This document shows positions 43,310 to 52,291 of a stretch of 64,000 bases of DNA, one piece after another (within the stretch, counting starts at the first letter, position 1; each line of letters opens with the position of its first letter). The DNA is taken from contig NZ_JALBYU010000013.1 of assembly GCF_029963765.1 (NCBI RefSeq), positions 62,001 through 126,000 on the forward strand. The letters are read 5' to 3'. Position numbers and translations under genes: made by a program. Source of the stretch: Pseudomonas sp. UYIF39. Lineage in GTDB: Bacteria > Pseudomonadota > Gammaproteobacteria > Pseudomonadales > Pseudomonadaceae. Under the pieces are notes generated by a model. The model was not told the DNA's origin. It made no database searches and saw only the letters and a program-made list of their open reading frames with translations.

Positions 43310-43385
43310 GTCCCCTTCGTCTAGTGGCCTAGGACACCGCCCTTTCACGGCGGTAACAGGGGTTCGAGTCCCCTAGGGGACGCCA
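43310..43385 (+). tRNA. tRNA-Glu (anticodon TTC), copy 2
   Basis: 76 bases with encoded CCA, identical to copy 1. The spacer before it resembles the spacer before copy 1 ('AAGGTCTGGCCACACCG' shared), showing duplication of an Ala-Glu unit of about 285 bases. Confidence 0.97.
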
Positions 43386-43411
43386 CGATTACCCGCTCTG
43401 CGGGATTTTAT

Positions 43412-43445
43412 AGGGTCATTCAATTATTGAATGGCCCTTTTGTTT
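43412..43445 (+). terminator. Intrinsic terminator of the tRNA operon
   Basis: GGGTCATTCAA / TTGAATGGCCC hairpin followed by TTTTGTTTG, 27 bases after the last tRNA. A smaller CCCGC-TCT-GCGGG hairpin precedes it. Confidence 0.85.
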
Positions 43446-43523
43446 GTCTGGCGTTTAGCCAAATCCCCCAATTTCTTTCAAACTGTTCTTCAGACCAGCG
43501 GTCACATCTACGACTTGCGGAAA

Positions 43524-43544
43524 ATTATTATGAGAATAATATTC
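43524..43544. promoter_or_regulatory. AT-rich palindromic operator candidate before the TetR gene
   Basis: ATTATT-ATGAG-AATAAT (43524-43540) overlaps the palindrome GAATAATATTC (43534-43544). It lies about 25-45 bases before the TetR ATG at 43569, where autoregulation is expected. Confidence 0.5.
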
Positions 43545-43568
43545 TAGTCGTAATATTCGGAGGCAACG

Positions 43569-44108
43569 ATGAACGATAAAAAAGCTCAAACCCGCGAACG
43601 CATCCTCAAGGCTGCCAGCGCAGCGCTGATTCAGCGCGGCCCGGCCGAACCGAGCGTGGGCGAAGTGATGGGCGCGGCCGGCCTTACGGTCGGCGGCTTC
43701 TACGCGCACTTCGAAAGCAAAGACGCGATGATGCTGGAAGCATTCAAGCAACTGCTCGGTCATCGTCGTGGTTTGATCGCCGACATGGACGCCGAATTGA
43801 CCGGCGAAGAGCGTCGTGCGTTGGTTGCTGCGTTTTATCTGTCACGCAAACACCGTGATTCTTCTGAGTCAGCCTGCCCGATTCCGGCTTCTGTCGGTGA
43901 GCTTGGGCGCCTGCCGGACGCGTTTCGCGTGGCGCTGAATGAGCATGTGGAAATGATGGTCGCGCAGTTGGCGGCCAGCCCGGAAGACACCGACAAAGCC
44001 TTGGCCGACATGGCCTTGATGGTCGGTGGTTTGGCTTTGGCTCGCGCGTTGGGGCCAGGAGAATTGTCCGATCGATTGCTGCGCGCCGCCAAGTCTGCGG
44101 TGCTGTGA
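43569..44108 (+). CDS. TetR family transcriptional regulator
   Basis: 179 residues. HTH in the first 50 residues ('RERILKAASAALIQRG', 'EPSVGEVMGAAGLTVGGFYA', HFESKDAMMLEAF) and a helical C-terminal domain with 'SACPIPASVGELGRLPDAFR' (partly cited), seen in repressors of the AcrR/NemR-like branch that carry a C-P pair. AGGC upstream serves as ribosome binding site. It precedes the hydrolase gene by 31 bases and probably controls it. Confidence 0.92.
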   Translation: MNDKKAQTRERILKAASAALIQRGPAEPSVGEVMGAAGLTVGGFYAHFESKDAMMLEAFKQLLGHRRGLIADMDAELTGEERRALVAAFYLSRKHRDSSESACPIPASVGELGRLPDAFRVALNEHVEMMVAQLAASPEDTDKALADMALMVGGLALARALGPGELSDRLLRAAKSAVL

Positions 44109-44139
44109 CCTAAAGGCATTAGCCTGAGGAGTGAGAGCG

Positions 44140-44973
44140 ATGAGCACGTTGAAGTGGGTTCGTGGCGTTAATGGCACCTTGGGCTGGTTCGCACCGAAAC
44201 TGGTTGCGAGCAAAATGCGACTGGCATTCATGACGCCGCGGGAACTGCCGCCGCGTGATTGGGAATTGCCGTTGCTGGCGAAGTCCGAGCGAATCACCCT
44301 GCGCTTCGGCCTCTCGGCGCTGCGTTGGGGGCAAGGGCCCGCGGTGTTGCTGATGCACGGTTGGGAAGGCCGGCCGACACAGTTTGCCAGCCTCATCACT
44401 GCGTTGGTCGATGCCGGTTACACCGTGGTTGCGCTGGACGGTCCGGCCCACGGTCGCTCGCCGGGTCGCGAGGCCAATGTGGTGCTGTTCGCCCGGGCCA
44501 TGCTTGAAGCCGCTGCCGAGTTGCCGCCGCTGCAAGCCGTCATCGGCCACTCCATGGGTGGCGCCAGTGCCATGCTTGCCGTTCAGTTGGGCTTGCTTAC
44601 CGAAACCCTGGTCACTATCGCTGCCCCTGCGCGGATTCTCGGCGTACTGCGCGGTTTCGCACGCTATGTGCGGCTGCCACCGAAAGCCCGCTCGGCGTTC
44701 ATTCGTCAGGTCGAAAGAGACGTCGGCATGCGCGCAGCGGCGCTGGATGTCGCGCACTATCAACTCGACATGCCCGGCCTGATCGTTCACGCCGAAGATG
44801 ACTGCTACGTTCCGGTCAAGGAATCGCAGCTGATCAACGAAGCCTGGTTCGACAGCCGTCTGTTGCGCCTGGAAGCGGGAGGTCATCAACGGGTGCTGGC
44901 TGACCCTCGGGTGATCGAAGGTGTTCTCTCGTTGCTCGCCGGTCGCAGTCTGCAATCGCGCCAATCGGCCTGA
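44140..44973 (+). CDS. Alpha/beta hydrolase
   Basis: 277 residues from the ATG at 44140, with GAGGAG 9 bases upstream; a GTG at 44131 is an alternative. Oxyanion motif 'VLLMHGWEGRPTQF', nucleophile elbow IGHSMGGAS, acid Asp in HAEDDCYVP and His in EAGGHQRVL make a full catalytic triad. Probably a cytoplasmic esterase or lipase-like hydrolase. It forms an operon with the TetR gene upstream. Substrate unknown. Confidence 0.9.
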   Translation: MSTLKWVRGVNGTLGWFAPKLVASKMRLAFMTPRELPPRDWELPLLAKSERITLRFGLSALRWGQGPAVLLMHGWEGRPTQFASLITALVDAGYTVVALDGPAHGRSPGREANVVLFARAMLEAAAELPPLQAVIGHSMGGASAMLAVQLGLLTETLVTIAAPARILGVLRGFARYVRLPPKARSAFIRQVERDVGMRAAALDVAHYQLDMPGLIVHAEDDCYVPVKESQLINEAWFDSRLLRLEAGGHQRVLADPRVIEGVLSLLAGRSLQSRQSA

Positions 44974-45021
44974 GCATCCGTTACACTGCCCCGGTGAAAA
45001 TTTTCTGACCGGGAGTGGGGC

Positions 45022-45459
45022 ATGGGCTGGGATCGGGCAACGCCATTTATCATTGATCTGGAAGTCGGCGCAGAGGACATCGATGGGTTGGGGCACGCGA
45101 ACAACGCGGTGTACGTGACCTGGCTCGAACGCTGTGCCTGGCGCCACTCCCAGCGGCTTGGCCTGGACCTGGTCGAGTATCGTCGGCTGGATCGGGCGAT
45201 GGCGGTGGTGCGGCACGAGATCGATTACCTGGCGGCCGCCTATGAAGGCGATGAATTGCAATTGGCGACCTGGATCGTCGATTGGGACCAGCGCCTGAAA
45301 ATGACCCGCCACTTCCAGTTGAAGCGCCCCAGCGACAACATCACGTTACTGCGGGCGCAGACCACTTTCGTCTGTATCGAACTGTCGACCGGCAAGCCCA
45401 AGCGCATGCCGGCGGAATTCATCGAGGGCTACGGCCCTGCGTTGCAAGTCGCGATCTAA
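45022..45459 (+). CDS. Acyl-CoA thioesterase, 4HBT/YbgC-like hot-dog fold
   Basis: 145 residues. 'EDIDGLGHANNAVYVTWLER' is the D-x-x-G-H-x-N-N active-site helix start of 4-hydroxybenzoyl-CoA thioesterase-like proteins, and 'ITLLRAQTTFVCIELSTGKP' the closing strands. It hydrolyses acyl-CoA thioesters, probably short or aromatic ones. It stands alone between the hydrolase and dusC. Confidence 0.92.
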   Translation: MGWDRATPFIIDLEVGAEDIDGLGHANNAVYVTWLERCAWRHSQRLGLDLVEYRRLDRAMAVVRHEIDYLAAAYEGDELQLATWIVDWDQRLKMTRHFQLKRPSDNITLLRAQTTFVCIELSTGKPKRMPAEFIEGYGPALQVAI

Positions 45460-45509
45460 TCGACGCTTTCGAGTAAACTGCCGCACGTTTTTCGTTGAGT
45501 GTGTTTTTC

Positions 45510-46469
45510 ATGCAAATTGCTTTGGCGCCCATGGAGGGGTTGGTCGACAACATCCTGCGGGACGTGCTGACCCGTGTGGGCGGTATCGATTGGTGCGTGA
45601 CCGAGTTCATTCGGATCAACGATCAGCTGCTCACGCCTGCCTATTACCACAAGTTCGGCCCGGAACTGTTGACCGGCGCCCGCACCGCATCCGGCGTGCC
45701 GCTGCGGGTGCAGCTGCTCGGTTCCGATCCGGTATGCCTGGCGGAAAACGCTGCGCTGGCGTGCGAACTGGGGTCGGAGGTCATTGACCTGAACTTCGGC
45801 TGCCCGGCCAAGACTGTGAACAAGTCCCGTGGCGGTGCGGTGCTGCTCAAAGAACCTGAGCTGTTGAACCAGATCGTCGAACATGTCCGTCGCGCCGTTC
45901 CGGCGCACATTCCGGTGACTGCCAAAATGCGCCTCGGTTTCGACAGCCCGGACGGTGCGCTGGTGTGTGCCGAGGCCCTGGCCGAAGGGGGCGCGGCGCA
46001 CATCGTGGTTCATGCGCGGACCAAAACTGACGGCTACAAGCCACCAGCCCATTGGGAATGGATCCCCCGGGTGCAGGATGTAGTCAAGGTTCCGGTGTTC
46101 GCCAATGGCGACATCTGGAGCGTCGAAGACTGGCGTCGTTGCCGTGAAATCAGCGGCGTCGAGGACATCATGCTCGGTCGCGGCCTGGTCTCGCGCCCGG
46201 ACCTGGCACGGCAAATCGCAATGGCGCGGGCCGGTGAGGATGTCGTAGAGATGTCCTGGGCCGAGCTGCTGCCGCTGATTCAGGATTTCTGGCTGCAAGC
46301 CAAGGCGCAGATGACAGCACGGCAATCGCCGGGTCGCTTGAAGCAGTGGCTGGCGATGCTGACCCGCAATTATCCCGAAGCGGTCGAGCTGTTCACCGTC
46401 CTGCGTCGTGAGACCGAACTGGATCAGGTCTCGCGTTTACTGGGTCTTCAGGTGTCTGAAGCCGCCTGA
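45510..46469 (+). CDS. dusC: tRNA-dihydrouridine(16) synthase
   Basis: 319 residues. FMN-dependent reduction of uridine 16 in tRNA. 'MQIALAPMEGLVDNILRDVL', DLNFGCPAKTVNKSRGG with the catalytic Cys, HARTKTDGYK, 'VFANGDIWSVEDW' and GRGLVSRPDL match the DusC branch rather than DusA or DusB. The ATG at 45510 is chosen; TTG at 45495 would add five residues. Confidence 0.93.
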   Translation: MQIALAPMEGLVDNILRDVLTRVGGIDWCVTEFIRINDQLLTPAYYHKFGPELLTGARTASGVPLRVQLLGSDPVCLAENAALACELGSEVIDLNFGCPAKTVNKSRGGAVLLKEPELLNQIVEHVRRAVPAHIPVTAKMRLGFDSPDGALVCAEALAEGGAAHIVVHARTKTDGYKPPAHWEWIPRVQDVVKVPVFANGDIWSVEDWRRCREISGVEDIMLGRGLVSRPDLARQIAMARAGEDVVEMSWAELLPLIQDFWLQAKAQMTARQSPGRLKQWLAMLTRNYPEAVELFTVLRRETELDQVSRLLGLQVSEAA

Positions 46470-46481
46470 AAAAAATCTGTG

Positions 46482-49400
46482 TCATTTGAGTAGCTTTTGA
46501 AACGCCTCAACCGACAGGGGCGGACTGTGCAAATAGCCCTGATAAAAATGGCAGCCCAGCCCCTGCAAGAATTCCAGCTGCTCCGGTGTCTCCACCCCTT
46601 CGGCAATCACTTTCAATTCCAGGCTGCGGGCCATGGCAACGATGGCGCGGATGATCTCGGCATCGTTGGGGTCGGTGGTGGCGTCGCGGATGAACGATTG
46701 GTCGATTTTCAGGGTGTCGACCGGCAGACGCTTGAGGTAGGTCAGTGAGGAATAACCGGTGCCGAAATCGTCCATGGCGAAACTCACGCCGAGTTTTTTC
46801 AGGCTACGCATTTTGTTGATGGTGTCTTCCAGGTTCTGGATCACGATGCCTTCGGTGATTTCCAGTTTCAGCAGCGAGCAGGGCAGACCGTGGCTGGCGA
46901 GGCTGTGTTCGATGCGTTCGACAAAGTCATTCTGACGAAATTGCCGTGGGCTGATGTTGACGCAAAGGCTGAAGTCCAGCGGATCGACCAGGCCTTTGGC
47001 GATCAGCTGTTTGAAGGCGCTGCAGGCCTCGTCGATGATCCATGTGCCTACTTCCAGAATTAGCCCGCTGTCCTCCAGCACTTTGATGAACTCGGTGGGT
47101 GATTGCGCACCGAGTTCCGGATGATTCCAGCGCACCAGTGCCTCGGCGCCGACAATGCGGTCGTTCCGGGCGTCGACCTGAGGCTGGTAATGCACGCGGA
47201 ACTCACCCCGGGAAAGGGCCAGGCGCAGGTCGGTTTCCATGCGCAAGCGTTCGCTCGCAGCCTTCTGCATGGCGTTGTGGTACATCTGCGTGGTGTTGCG
47301 GCCCGAATCCTTGGCCCGGTAGAGGGCGATGTCGGCGCGTTTGAGCAGGTCGGTCGGGGTCGAACCGTGATCGGGAATCAGCGCGATGCCGATGCTCGGG
47401 GTTACTTGCAGGCGTTGTCCGTCGAGGAACATCGGCTCCGACAGCAGTTCACGCAAGGTGTTCGCCAGTTGCAGGACTTGTTCGCTGACCTCGTTGCGCG
47501 AGCCTTCGAGCCCGCTGAGCAGTACCACGAATTCGTCACCGCCCAAACGCGCGACGGTGTCTTCCATGCGCACGCTGGCTTCGAGGCGCGCGGTGATGAT
47601 TTTCAGCACGGTATCGCCCACCGGATGACCGAGCGAATCATTGATGTGCTTGAAGTGATCAAGGTCGAGAAACATCAGGGCGCCGCGCAGGTTGTGGCGC
47701 TTGAGCAAGGCAATCTGCTGACTCAGGCGATCCATCAGCAGGGCGCGGTTGGGCAGGTTGGTCAGCGGGTCGTGGTAGGCCAGGTGGCGGATCTGCGCTT
47801 CGGCGTTTTTCAGCAGGCTGACGTCCCGCGCGGTCAGCAGCAGGCAGGCGGTTTCGTTGAGGGTGATCGGTTCTACCGAGACTTCGACGGTCAGCAATTC
47901 GCCGCGTTTATTGCGTCCGAGCATTTCCTGGTGATGCACCCGGCCCTTGATCTGGAGTTCGGTGAGCAGCGCCGAACGTTGTTTTTCCTCGGCCCAGATG
48001 CCGACCTGATACACCGTGCGACCGACCACTTCATCGGCGCGGTAACCGGTCAGGCGGCAGAAGCCATCGTTAACCTCCAGATAACGCCCGGTGTCGCGCT
48101 CGGTGATGGTGATGGCGTCGGGGCTGGAGTGGAAGGCTTTGGCGAACTTCTCTTCGCTGGCCTTGAGCGCGGCTTCCGAGCGTTGCTGTTGAGTGATATC
48201 ACGCAGGTTGGTGACAATGCACGGCTGCTCGCCGACGCTGATCTGGTGGCTTGAAATCACACAGGTCAGGTCTTGCCCGTCTTTGTGCTGAACCAGGATC
48301 GCTACGTTGTTCAGACCTTGTTCGCGGATGACCTGCTCGATCCGTCGCAGGCTTTGCACCGAAGCGTCCCATAGACCGATTTCGTCGGCGCTACGGCCAA
48401 TCACATCGGCAGCACTCCAGCCGAAGGTCTGGGTAAAGCTGGAGTTGATCTCTATGAATTGACCGGTGTCCTGACGGGTCACGCAAATCGGGTCGGGGCT
48501 GACCTGGAACAGGGTGGCGAACTTCTCTTCGGACGCCACCAACCGCTGCTCGCGCTCTACCTGATCGGTGATGTCGAGCAGCGTGCCGGCCATGCGCAGC
48601 GGGGCACCGTTTTCATCGCGATAGAGCCGGGCGCGGCTTTCCAAGTAGCGCGAACTGCCGTCCGGCAGTTGTACGCGATAGGTCAGTTGATAATTGCCGG
48701 CAGGGCCTTCTCGCAGGCTGTGATAGGCATCGCGCATGGAGTCGCGTTCTTCCCCGGGAACGCCTTCGAAAAACTCGTCGAAAGATTCATGGAAAGGGAT
48801 GGCTTCCAGCCCGTGCAGTTGGGCGGCGCGTGCCGAGCCGTACAGCATGCCGCTGGGAATATGCCAGTCCCACGTGCCGAGTTGCGCTGAATCCAGCGCC
48901 AGGTCGAGGCGCTCCTGGCTGTCTTTCAGGGCGTGTTCGGCGACTTTGCGTTCGGTGGTGTCTAGAAACGTACTCAGCAGATAAGGCTGACCTTCGAGCT
49001 CGACCTTTTGCGCGCTGAGGATGCCGTCATGGACCTGGCCGTTACTGGCACGAAATTGCACCTCCATGTTGATCAGTTCGCCCTTGGCCTTAGTGGCTGT
49101 GACCAGTTGCGCCCGTTGCTCCGGATGCACCCAGAGGCCCAGTTCCAGGGTGGTGCGACCGATAGCGTCCTGTACTGGCCAGCCAAACAGGCTTTCGAAA
49201 TACTGGTTGGCTTCGCTGATCAGGCCGTCTTCCTGGCGGGTCAGCAGGACCATGTTCGGACACAGGTGGAACAGCGTGGCGAAGCGTTTTTCCGAGCTGC
49301 TCAACGCCTGTTCGCGCTGGCGCTGGTGGGTGATTTCACGGATGACGCCAATCATCCGTGGCCGGCCGTGTTTGTCCGGCAGCAGGCTGCCGTTGATCTC

Positions 49401-49760
49401 CAGCCAGTGCAGGCTGCCGTCGGGCCAGCGGATGCGGTGATGCATCGCCTGTTCCAGCGGGGCGCCGGCGATCACCGCGTCGAAGGCGCGAATGGTTTTC
49501 GCCCGATCCTCTGGCGGCAACAAGTCGAGGTATTCCAGATCCGCCGGCAGCGGTTGCCGGGGATCGAAGCCGAACAGCGCCTGGGTACCCCGCGACCAGC
49601 TGATCTGCCCACGTTCGATGTCCCAATACCAGGCGCCCAAACGTGCACCGTTGAGGGCGGCCAGCAATTGTGGGGCGCTTTCCCAGCTCTGCTCGGACCG
49701 TTTTGGGTCAAGCGCCTGTATACGCGGCATCGTCGGAATACGGTCAACAGATTTCGGCAT
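46482..49760 (-). CDS. Multi-PAS GGDEF-EAL protein (c-di-GMP turnover)
   Basis: 1092 residues from the ATG at 49760. About five PAS/PAC units (near residues 35-150, 160-280, 285-405, 413-530, 536-655), then GGDEF (665-830) and EAL (840-1090). RLGGDEFVVLL is an intact cyclase motif. GAEALVRWNHP, 'NISPRQFRQNDF', EITEG and DDFGTGYSSL are the intact phosphodiesterase residues. No transmembrane segment, so it is a soluble sensor. Either activity may dominate. The two PAS stretches that start with an 'ASEEKFA-TLF/AF' linker are similar to each other, suggesting internal duplication. Confidence 0.95.
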   Translation of the reverse strand: MPKSVDRIPTMPRIQALDPKRSEQSWESAPQLLAALNGARLGAWYWDIERGQISWSRGTQALFGFDPRQPLPADLEYLDLLPPEDRAKTIRAFDAVIAGAPLEQAMHHRIRWPDGSLHWLEINGSLLPDKHGRPRMIGVIREITHQRQREQALSSSEKRFATLFHLCPNMVLLTRQEDGLISEANQYFESLFGWPVQDAIGRTTLELGLWVHPEQRAQLVTATKAKGELINMEVQFRASNGQVHDGILSAQKVELEGQPYLLSTFLDTTERKVAEHALKDSQERLDLALDSAQLGTWDWHIPSGMLYGSARAAQLHGLEAIPFHESFDEFFEGVPGEERDSMRDAYHSLREGPAGNYQLTYRVQLPDGSSRYLESRARLYRDENGAPLRMAGTLLDITDQVEREQRLVASEEKFATLFQVSPDPICVTRQDTGQFIEINSSFTQTFGWSAADVIGRSADEIGLWDASVQSLRRIEQVIREQGLNNVAILVQHKDGQDLTCVISSHQISVGEQPCIVTNLRDITQQQRSEAALKASEEKFAKAFHSSPDAITITERDTGRYLEVNDGFCRLTGYRADEVVGRTVYQVGIWAEEKQRSALLTELQIKGRVHHQEMLGRNKRGELLTVEVSVEPITLNETACLLLTARDVSLLKNAEAQIRHLAYHDPLTNLPNRALLMDRLSQQIALLKRHNLRGALMFLDLDHFKHINDSLGHPVGDTVLKIITARLEASVRMEDTVARLGGDEFVVLLSGLEGSRNEVSEQVLQLANTLRELLSEPMFLDGQRLQVTPSIGIALIPDHGSTPTDLLKRADIALYRAKDSGRNTTQMYHNAMQKAASERLRMETDLRLALSRGEFRVHYQPQVDARNDRIVGAEALVRWNHPELGAQSPTEFIKVLEDSGLILEVGTWIIDEACSAFKQLIAKGLVDPLDFSLCVNISPRQFRQNDFVERIEHSLASHGLPCSLLKLEITEGIVIQNLEDTINKMRSLKKLGVSFAMDDFGTGYSSLTYLKRLPVDTLKIDQSFIRDATTDPNDAEIIRAIVAMARSLELKVIAEGVETPEQLEFLQGLGCHFYQGYLHSPPLSVEAFQKLLK

Positions 49761-49825
49761 TGGCAAGCCTTGGCTGAGTGGGGTGTCAGGTTCAGTGACT
49801 CGAGGCCCTATAGGCGTAGCACAGC

Positions 49826-50716
49826 TTAGCCGAGAGTCCCTGGCAGATCGATTTGTGCATCCAGCAAGGCCATGAAGGCCCGTGCCGCATTCGACAGCGT
49901 CCTTTCTGTGTGCAGGATATAGCCTAGCTGGCGAGTGAGTTGTATGCCTGGTAAAGGTATTCGCGCAACCTGATCATCAAGCATGGTGCGCGGCAACACG
50001 CTCCAGGCCAGGCCGATCGAGACCATCATCTTGATGGTTTCCAGATAATTGGTGCTCATGGCGATGTTCGGCGTCAGGCCTTGAGCTTCGAACAGGCGCC
50101 GGACGATGTGGTGAGTAAAGGTGTTGCCGCCGGGGAAAACCGCCGGGTGCAGGGCAATGTCCGCCAGGCTGACCGGGCCGTGGCTGATCAGCGAGTGCTC
50201 CGGGGCGACCACGAAGTCCAGTGGGTCGTCCCACACTGGCGTGGCCTTGACCAGTGCGTGGGGCTCCGGCGCCAGGGTGATGACCGCCAGTTCGGCGCGG
50301 CCATGGAGGATTTCTTCGTAGGCCACTTCCGAATCGAGGAACTGAATATCCAGCGCCACTTGCGGGTAACGTCGGGTGAACTCCCTTAATAAGGGGGGCA
50401 AGCGGTGCAGGCCGATGTGGTGGCTGGTGGCCAGTGTCAGGCGGCCGGTCACTTCGCCGGTCAGATTGGTCAGGGCGCGGCGTGTGTCGTCCAGCACGTT
50501 CAGAATCTGATAGGCCCGCGGCAGCAAGGCGCGTCCGGCCTCGGTCAGGCTGACTTCACGGCCCAGGCGATCGAACAGGCGCACCTTCAATTGCTGCTCC
50601 AGTCCTGCGATACGCTTGCTGATGGCCGGTTGCGTCAAGTGCAGCCGTTCGCCAGCGCCGGAGAAGCTGCCGGTCTCGGCAATCGCGATAAAAGCATTGA
50701 GGTTGGCGAGGTCCAT
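49826..50716 (-). CDS. LysR family regulator divergent from leuC
   Basis: 296 residues from MDLANLNAFIAIAETGSFSG; an upstream in-frame start would add 10 residues. Winged helix in residues 1-60 ('RLHLTQPAISKRIAGLEQQL'), followed by a CysB/LeuO-type effector domain. It shares a 146-base intergenic region with leuC that holds a T-N11-A box and the leuC promoter, so leuC/leuD is the likely target. The ligand is possibly a leucine-pathway intermediate. Confidence 0.93.
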   Translation of the reverse strand: MDLANLNAFIAIAETGSFSGAGERLHLTQPAISKRIAGLEQQLKVRLFDRLGREVSLTEAGRALLPRAYQILNVLDDTRRALTNLTGEVTGRLTLATSHHIGLHRLPPLLREFTRRYPQVALDIQFLDSEVAYEEILHGRAELAVITLAPEPHALVKATPVWDDPLDFVVAPEHSLISHGPVSLADIALHPAVFPGGNTFTHHIVRRLFEAQGLTPNIAMSTNYLETIKMMVSIGLAWSVLPRTMLDDQVARIPLPGIQLTRQLGYILHTERTLSNAARAFMALLDAQIDLPGTLG

Positions 50717-50733
50717 TGCGGTATTCCAGTTGG

Positions 50734-50748
50734 TTATCCAAAGCATAA
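50734..50748. promoter_or_regulatory. LysR-type T-N11-A box
   Basis: TTAT-CCAAAGC-ATAA (50734-50748), 17 bases upstream of the LysR ATG and 12 bases before the leuC -35. The position fits both autoregulation and activation of leuC. Confidence 0.6.
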
Positions 50749-50759
50749 AAAATATGAAT

Positions 50760-50788
50760 TTGAGTTATTTAATGTAACCCCCTAGGAT
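50760..50788 (+). promoter_or_regulatory. Promoter of leuC
   Basis: TTGAGT (50760-50765), 17 bases, TAGGAT (50783-50788); the leuC ATG lies 74 bases further. No leucine-rich leader peptide or attenuator hairpin was seen in the 5' leader. Confidence 0.65.
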
Positions 50789-50862
50789 CGACCTCACAAG
50801 CCAAGGGGTTATTGAATCCTTCAAGACCCACGGCATAGAAACAAGCTGATGAGGACCGTCTG

Positions 50863-52281
50863 ATGGCCGGCAAAACGCTTTACGACAAGCTCTGGGATTC
50901 CCATGAAGTGAAACGGCGCGACGATGGGTCGTCGCTGATCTATATCGACCGCCACATCATCCATGAAGTGACTTCGCCCCAAGCTTTCGAAGGCCTGCGT
51001 CTGGCCGGGCGCAAGCCTTGGCGTGTCGACTCGATCATCGCGACCCCGGACCACAACGTACCGACCACTCCGGATCGCAAGGGCGGCATCGAAGCGATTA
51101 CCGACCAGGTCTCACGATTGCAGGTTCAGACCCTCGATGACTACTGCGACGAATATGGCATCACTGAATTCAAAATGAATGACGTGCGTCAGGGCATCGT
51201 TCACGTGATCGGTCCGGAGCAGGGTGCCACGTTGCCAGGCATGACCGTGGTCTGCGGCGACTCGCACACCTCGACCCACGGCGCGTTTGGCGCATTGGCC
51301 CACGGCATCGGGACTTCCGAGGTCGAGCACGTGTTCGCCACGCAGTGCCTGGTCGCCAAAAAGATGAAAAACATGCTGGTGTCGGTCGAAGGTAAATTGC
51401 CGTTCGGCGTGACCGCCAAGGATATCGTGCTCGCCGTCATCGGCAAGATTGGCACCGCCGGCGGTAACGGTCACGCCATCGAGTTCGCCGGCAGCGCCAT
51501 TCGCGATTTGTCCGTCGAAGGCCGCATGACCATCTGCAACATGTCCATTGAAGCCGGCGCTCGTGTTGGCCTGGTGGCTGCCGACGAAAAAACCGTGGCT
51601 TACGTCAAGGGCCGTCCATTTGCGCCGAAAGGCGCGGAATGGGACATGGCGGTCGAAGCCTGGAAAGACCTGGTGTCCGACGCCGATGCGGTGTTCGACA
51701 CCGTTGTTGAGCTCGACGCCGCTCAGATCAAGCCGCAAGTCAGCTGGGGCACTTCGCCCGAGATGGTCCTGGCGGTTGATCAGAACGTGCCAGACCCAGC
51801 GAAGGAAATGGACCTGGTCAAACGCGGTTCCATCGAGCGCGCCTTGAAATACATGGGTTTGAGCGCCAATCAGGCGATCACCGACATTCAACTGGACCGC
51901 GTCTTCATTGGTTCCTGCACCAACTCGCGGATCGAAGACTTGCGTGCTGCGGCGGTGATCGCCAAGGGCCGCAAAGTGGCTTCGACCATCAAGCAAGCCA
52001 TCGTGGTGCCGGGCTCGGGCCTGGTGAAGGCGCAAGCCGAGGCCGAAGGCTTGGACAAGATTTTCCTCGAAGCCGGTTTCGAGTGGCGTGAACCGGGTTG
52101 CTCGATGTGCCTGGCGATGAACCCGGACCGTTTGGAGTCGGGCGAGCATTGCGCCTCGACCTCCAACCGCAACTTCGAGGGGCGTCAGGGCGCCGGTGGC
52201 CGTACGCACCTGGTCAGCCCGGCCATGGCTGCGGCAGCTGCCGTCCACGGTCGTTTCATCGACGTTCGCGAACTGATCTGA
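50863..52281 (+). CDS. leuC: 3-isopropylmalate dehydratase large subunit
   Basis: 472 residues. Aconitase-fold protein that isomerises 2-isopropylmalate to 3-isopropylmalate in leucine synthesis, with LeuD as small subunit. 'VVCGDSHTSTHGAFGALAHG' (partly cited), the [4Fe-4S] Cys residues in IGSCTNSRIEDL and GCSMCLAMN, and 'CASTSNRNFEGRQGAGGRTH' are all intact. It forms an operon with leuD, 10 bases downstream. Confidence 0.98.
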   Translation: MAGKTLYDKLWDSHEVKRRDDGSSLIYIDRHIIHEVTSPQAFEGLRLAGRKPWRVDSIIATPDHNVPTTPDRKGGIEAITDQVSRLQVQTLDDYCDEYGITEFKMNDVRQGIVHVIGPEQGATLPGMTVVCGDSHTSTHGAFGALAHGIGTSEVEHVFATQCLVAKKMKNMLVSVEGKLPFGVTAKDIVLAVIGKIGTAGGNGHAIEFAGSAIRDLSVEGRMTICNMSIEAGARVGLVAADEKTVAYVKGRPFAPKGAEWDMAVEAWKDLVSDADAVFDTVVELDAAQIKPQVSWGTSPEMVLAVDQNVPDPAKEMDLVKRGSIERALKYMGLSANQAITDIQLDRVFIGSCTNSRIEDLRAAAVIAKGRKVASTIKQAIVVPGSGLVKAQAEAEGLDKIFLEAGFEWREPGCSMCLAMNPDRLESGEHCASTSNRNFEGRQGAGGRTHLVSPAMAAAAAVHGRFIDVRELI

Positions 52282-52291
52282 GGAACCGCAC

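Noticed and set aside
47103..48254. Plus-strand open frame of 383 codons
   Set aside because: Antisense to the PAS-GGDEF-EAL gene; shadow of a GC-rich coding sequence.
50789..50862. Leucine attenuator before leuC
   Set aside because: No short frame with several leucine codons and no terminator-type hairpin in the leader.
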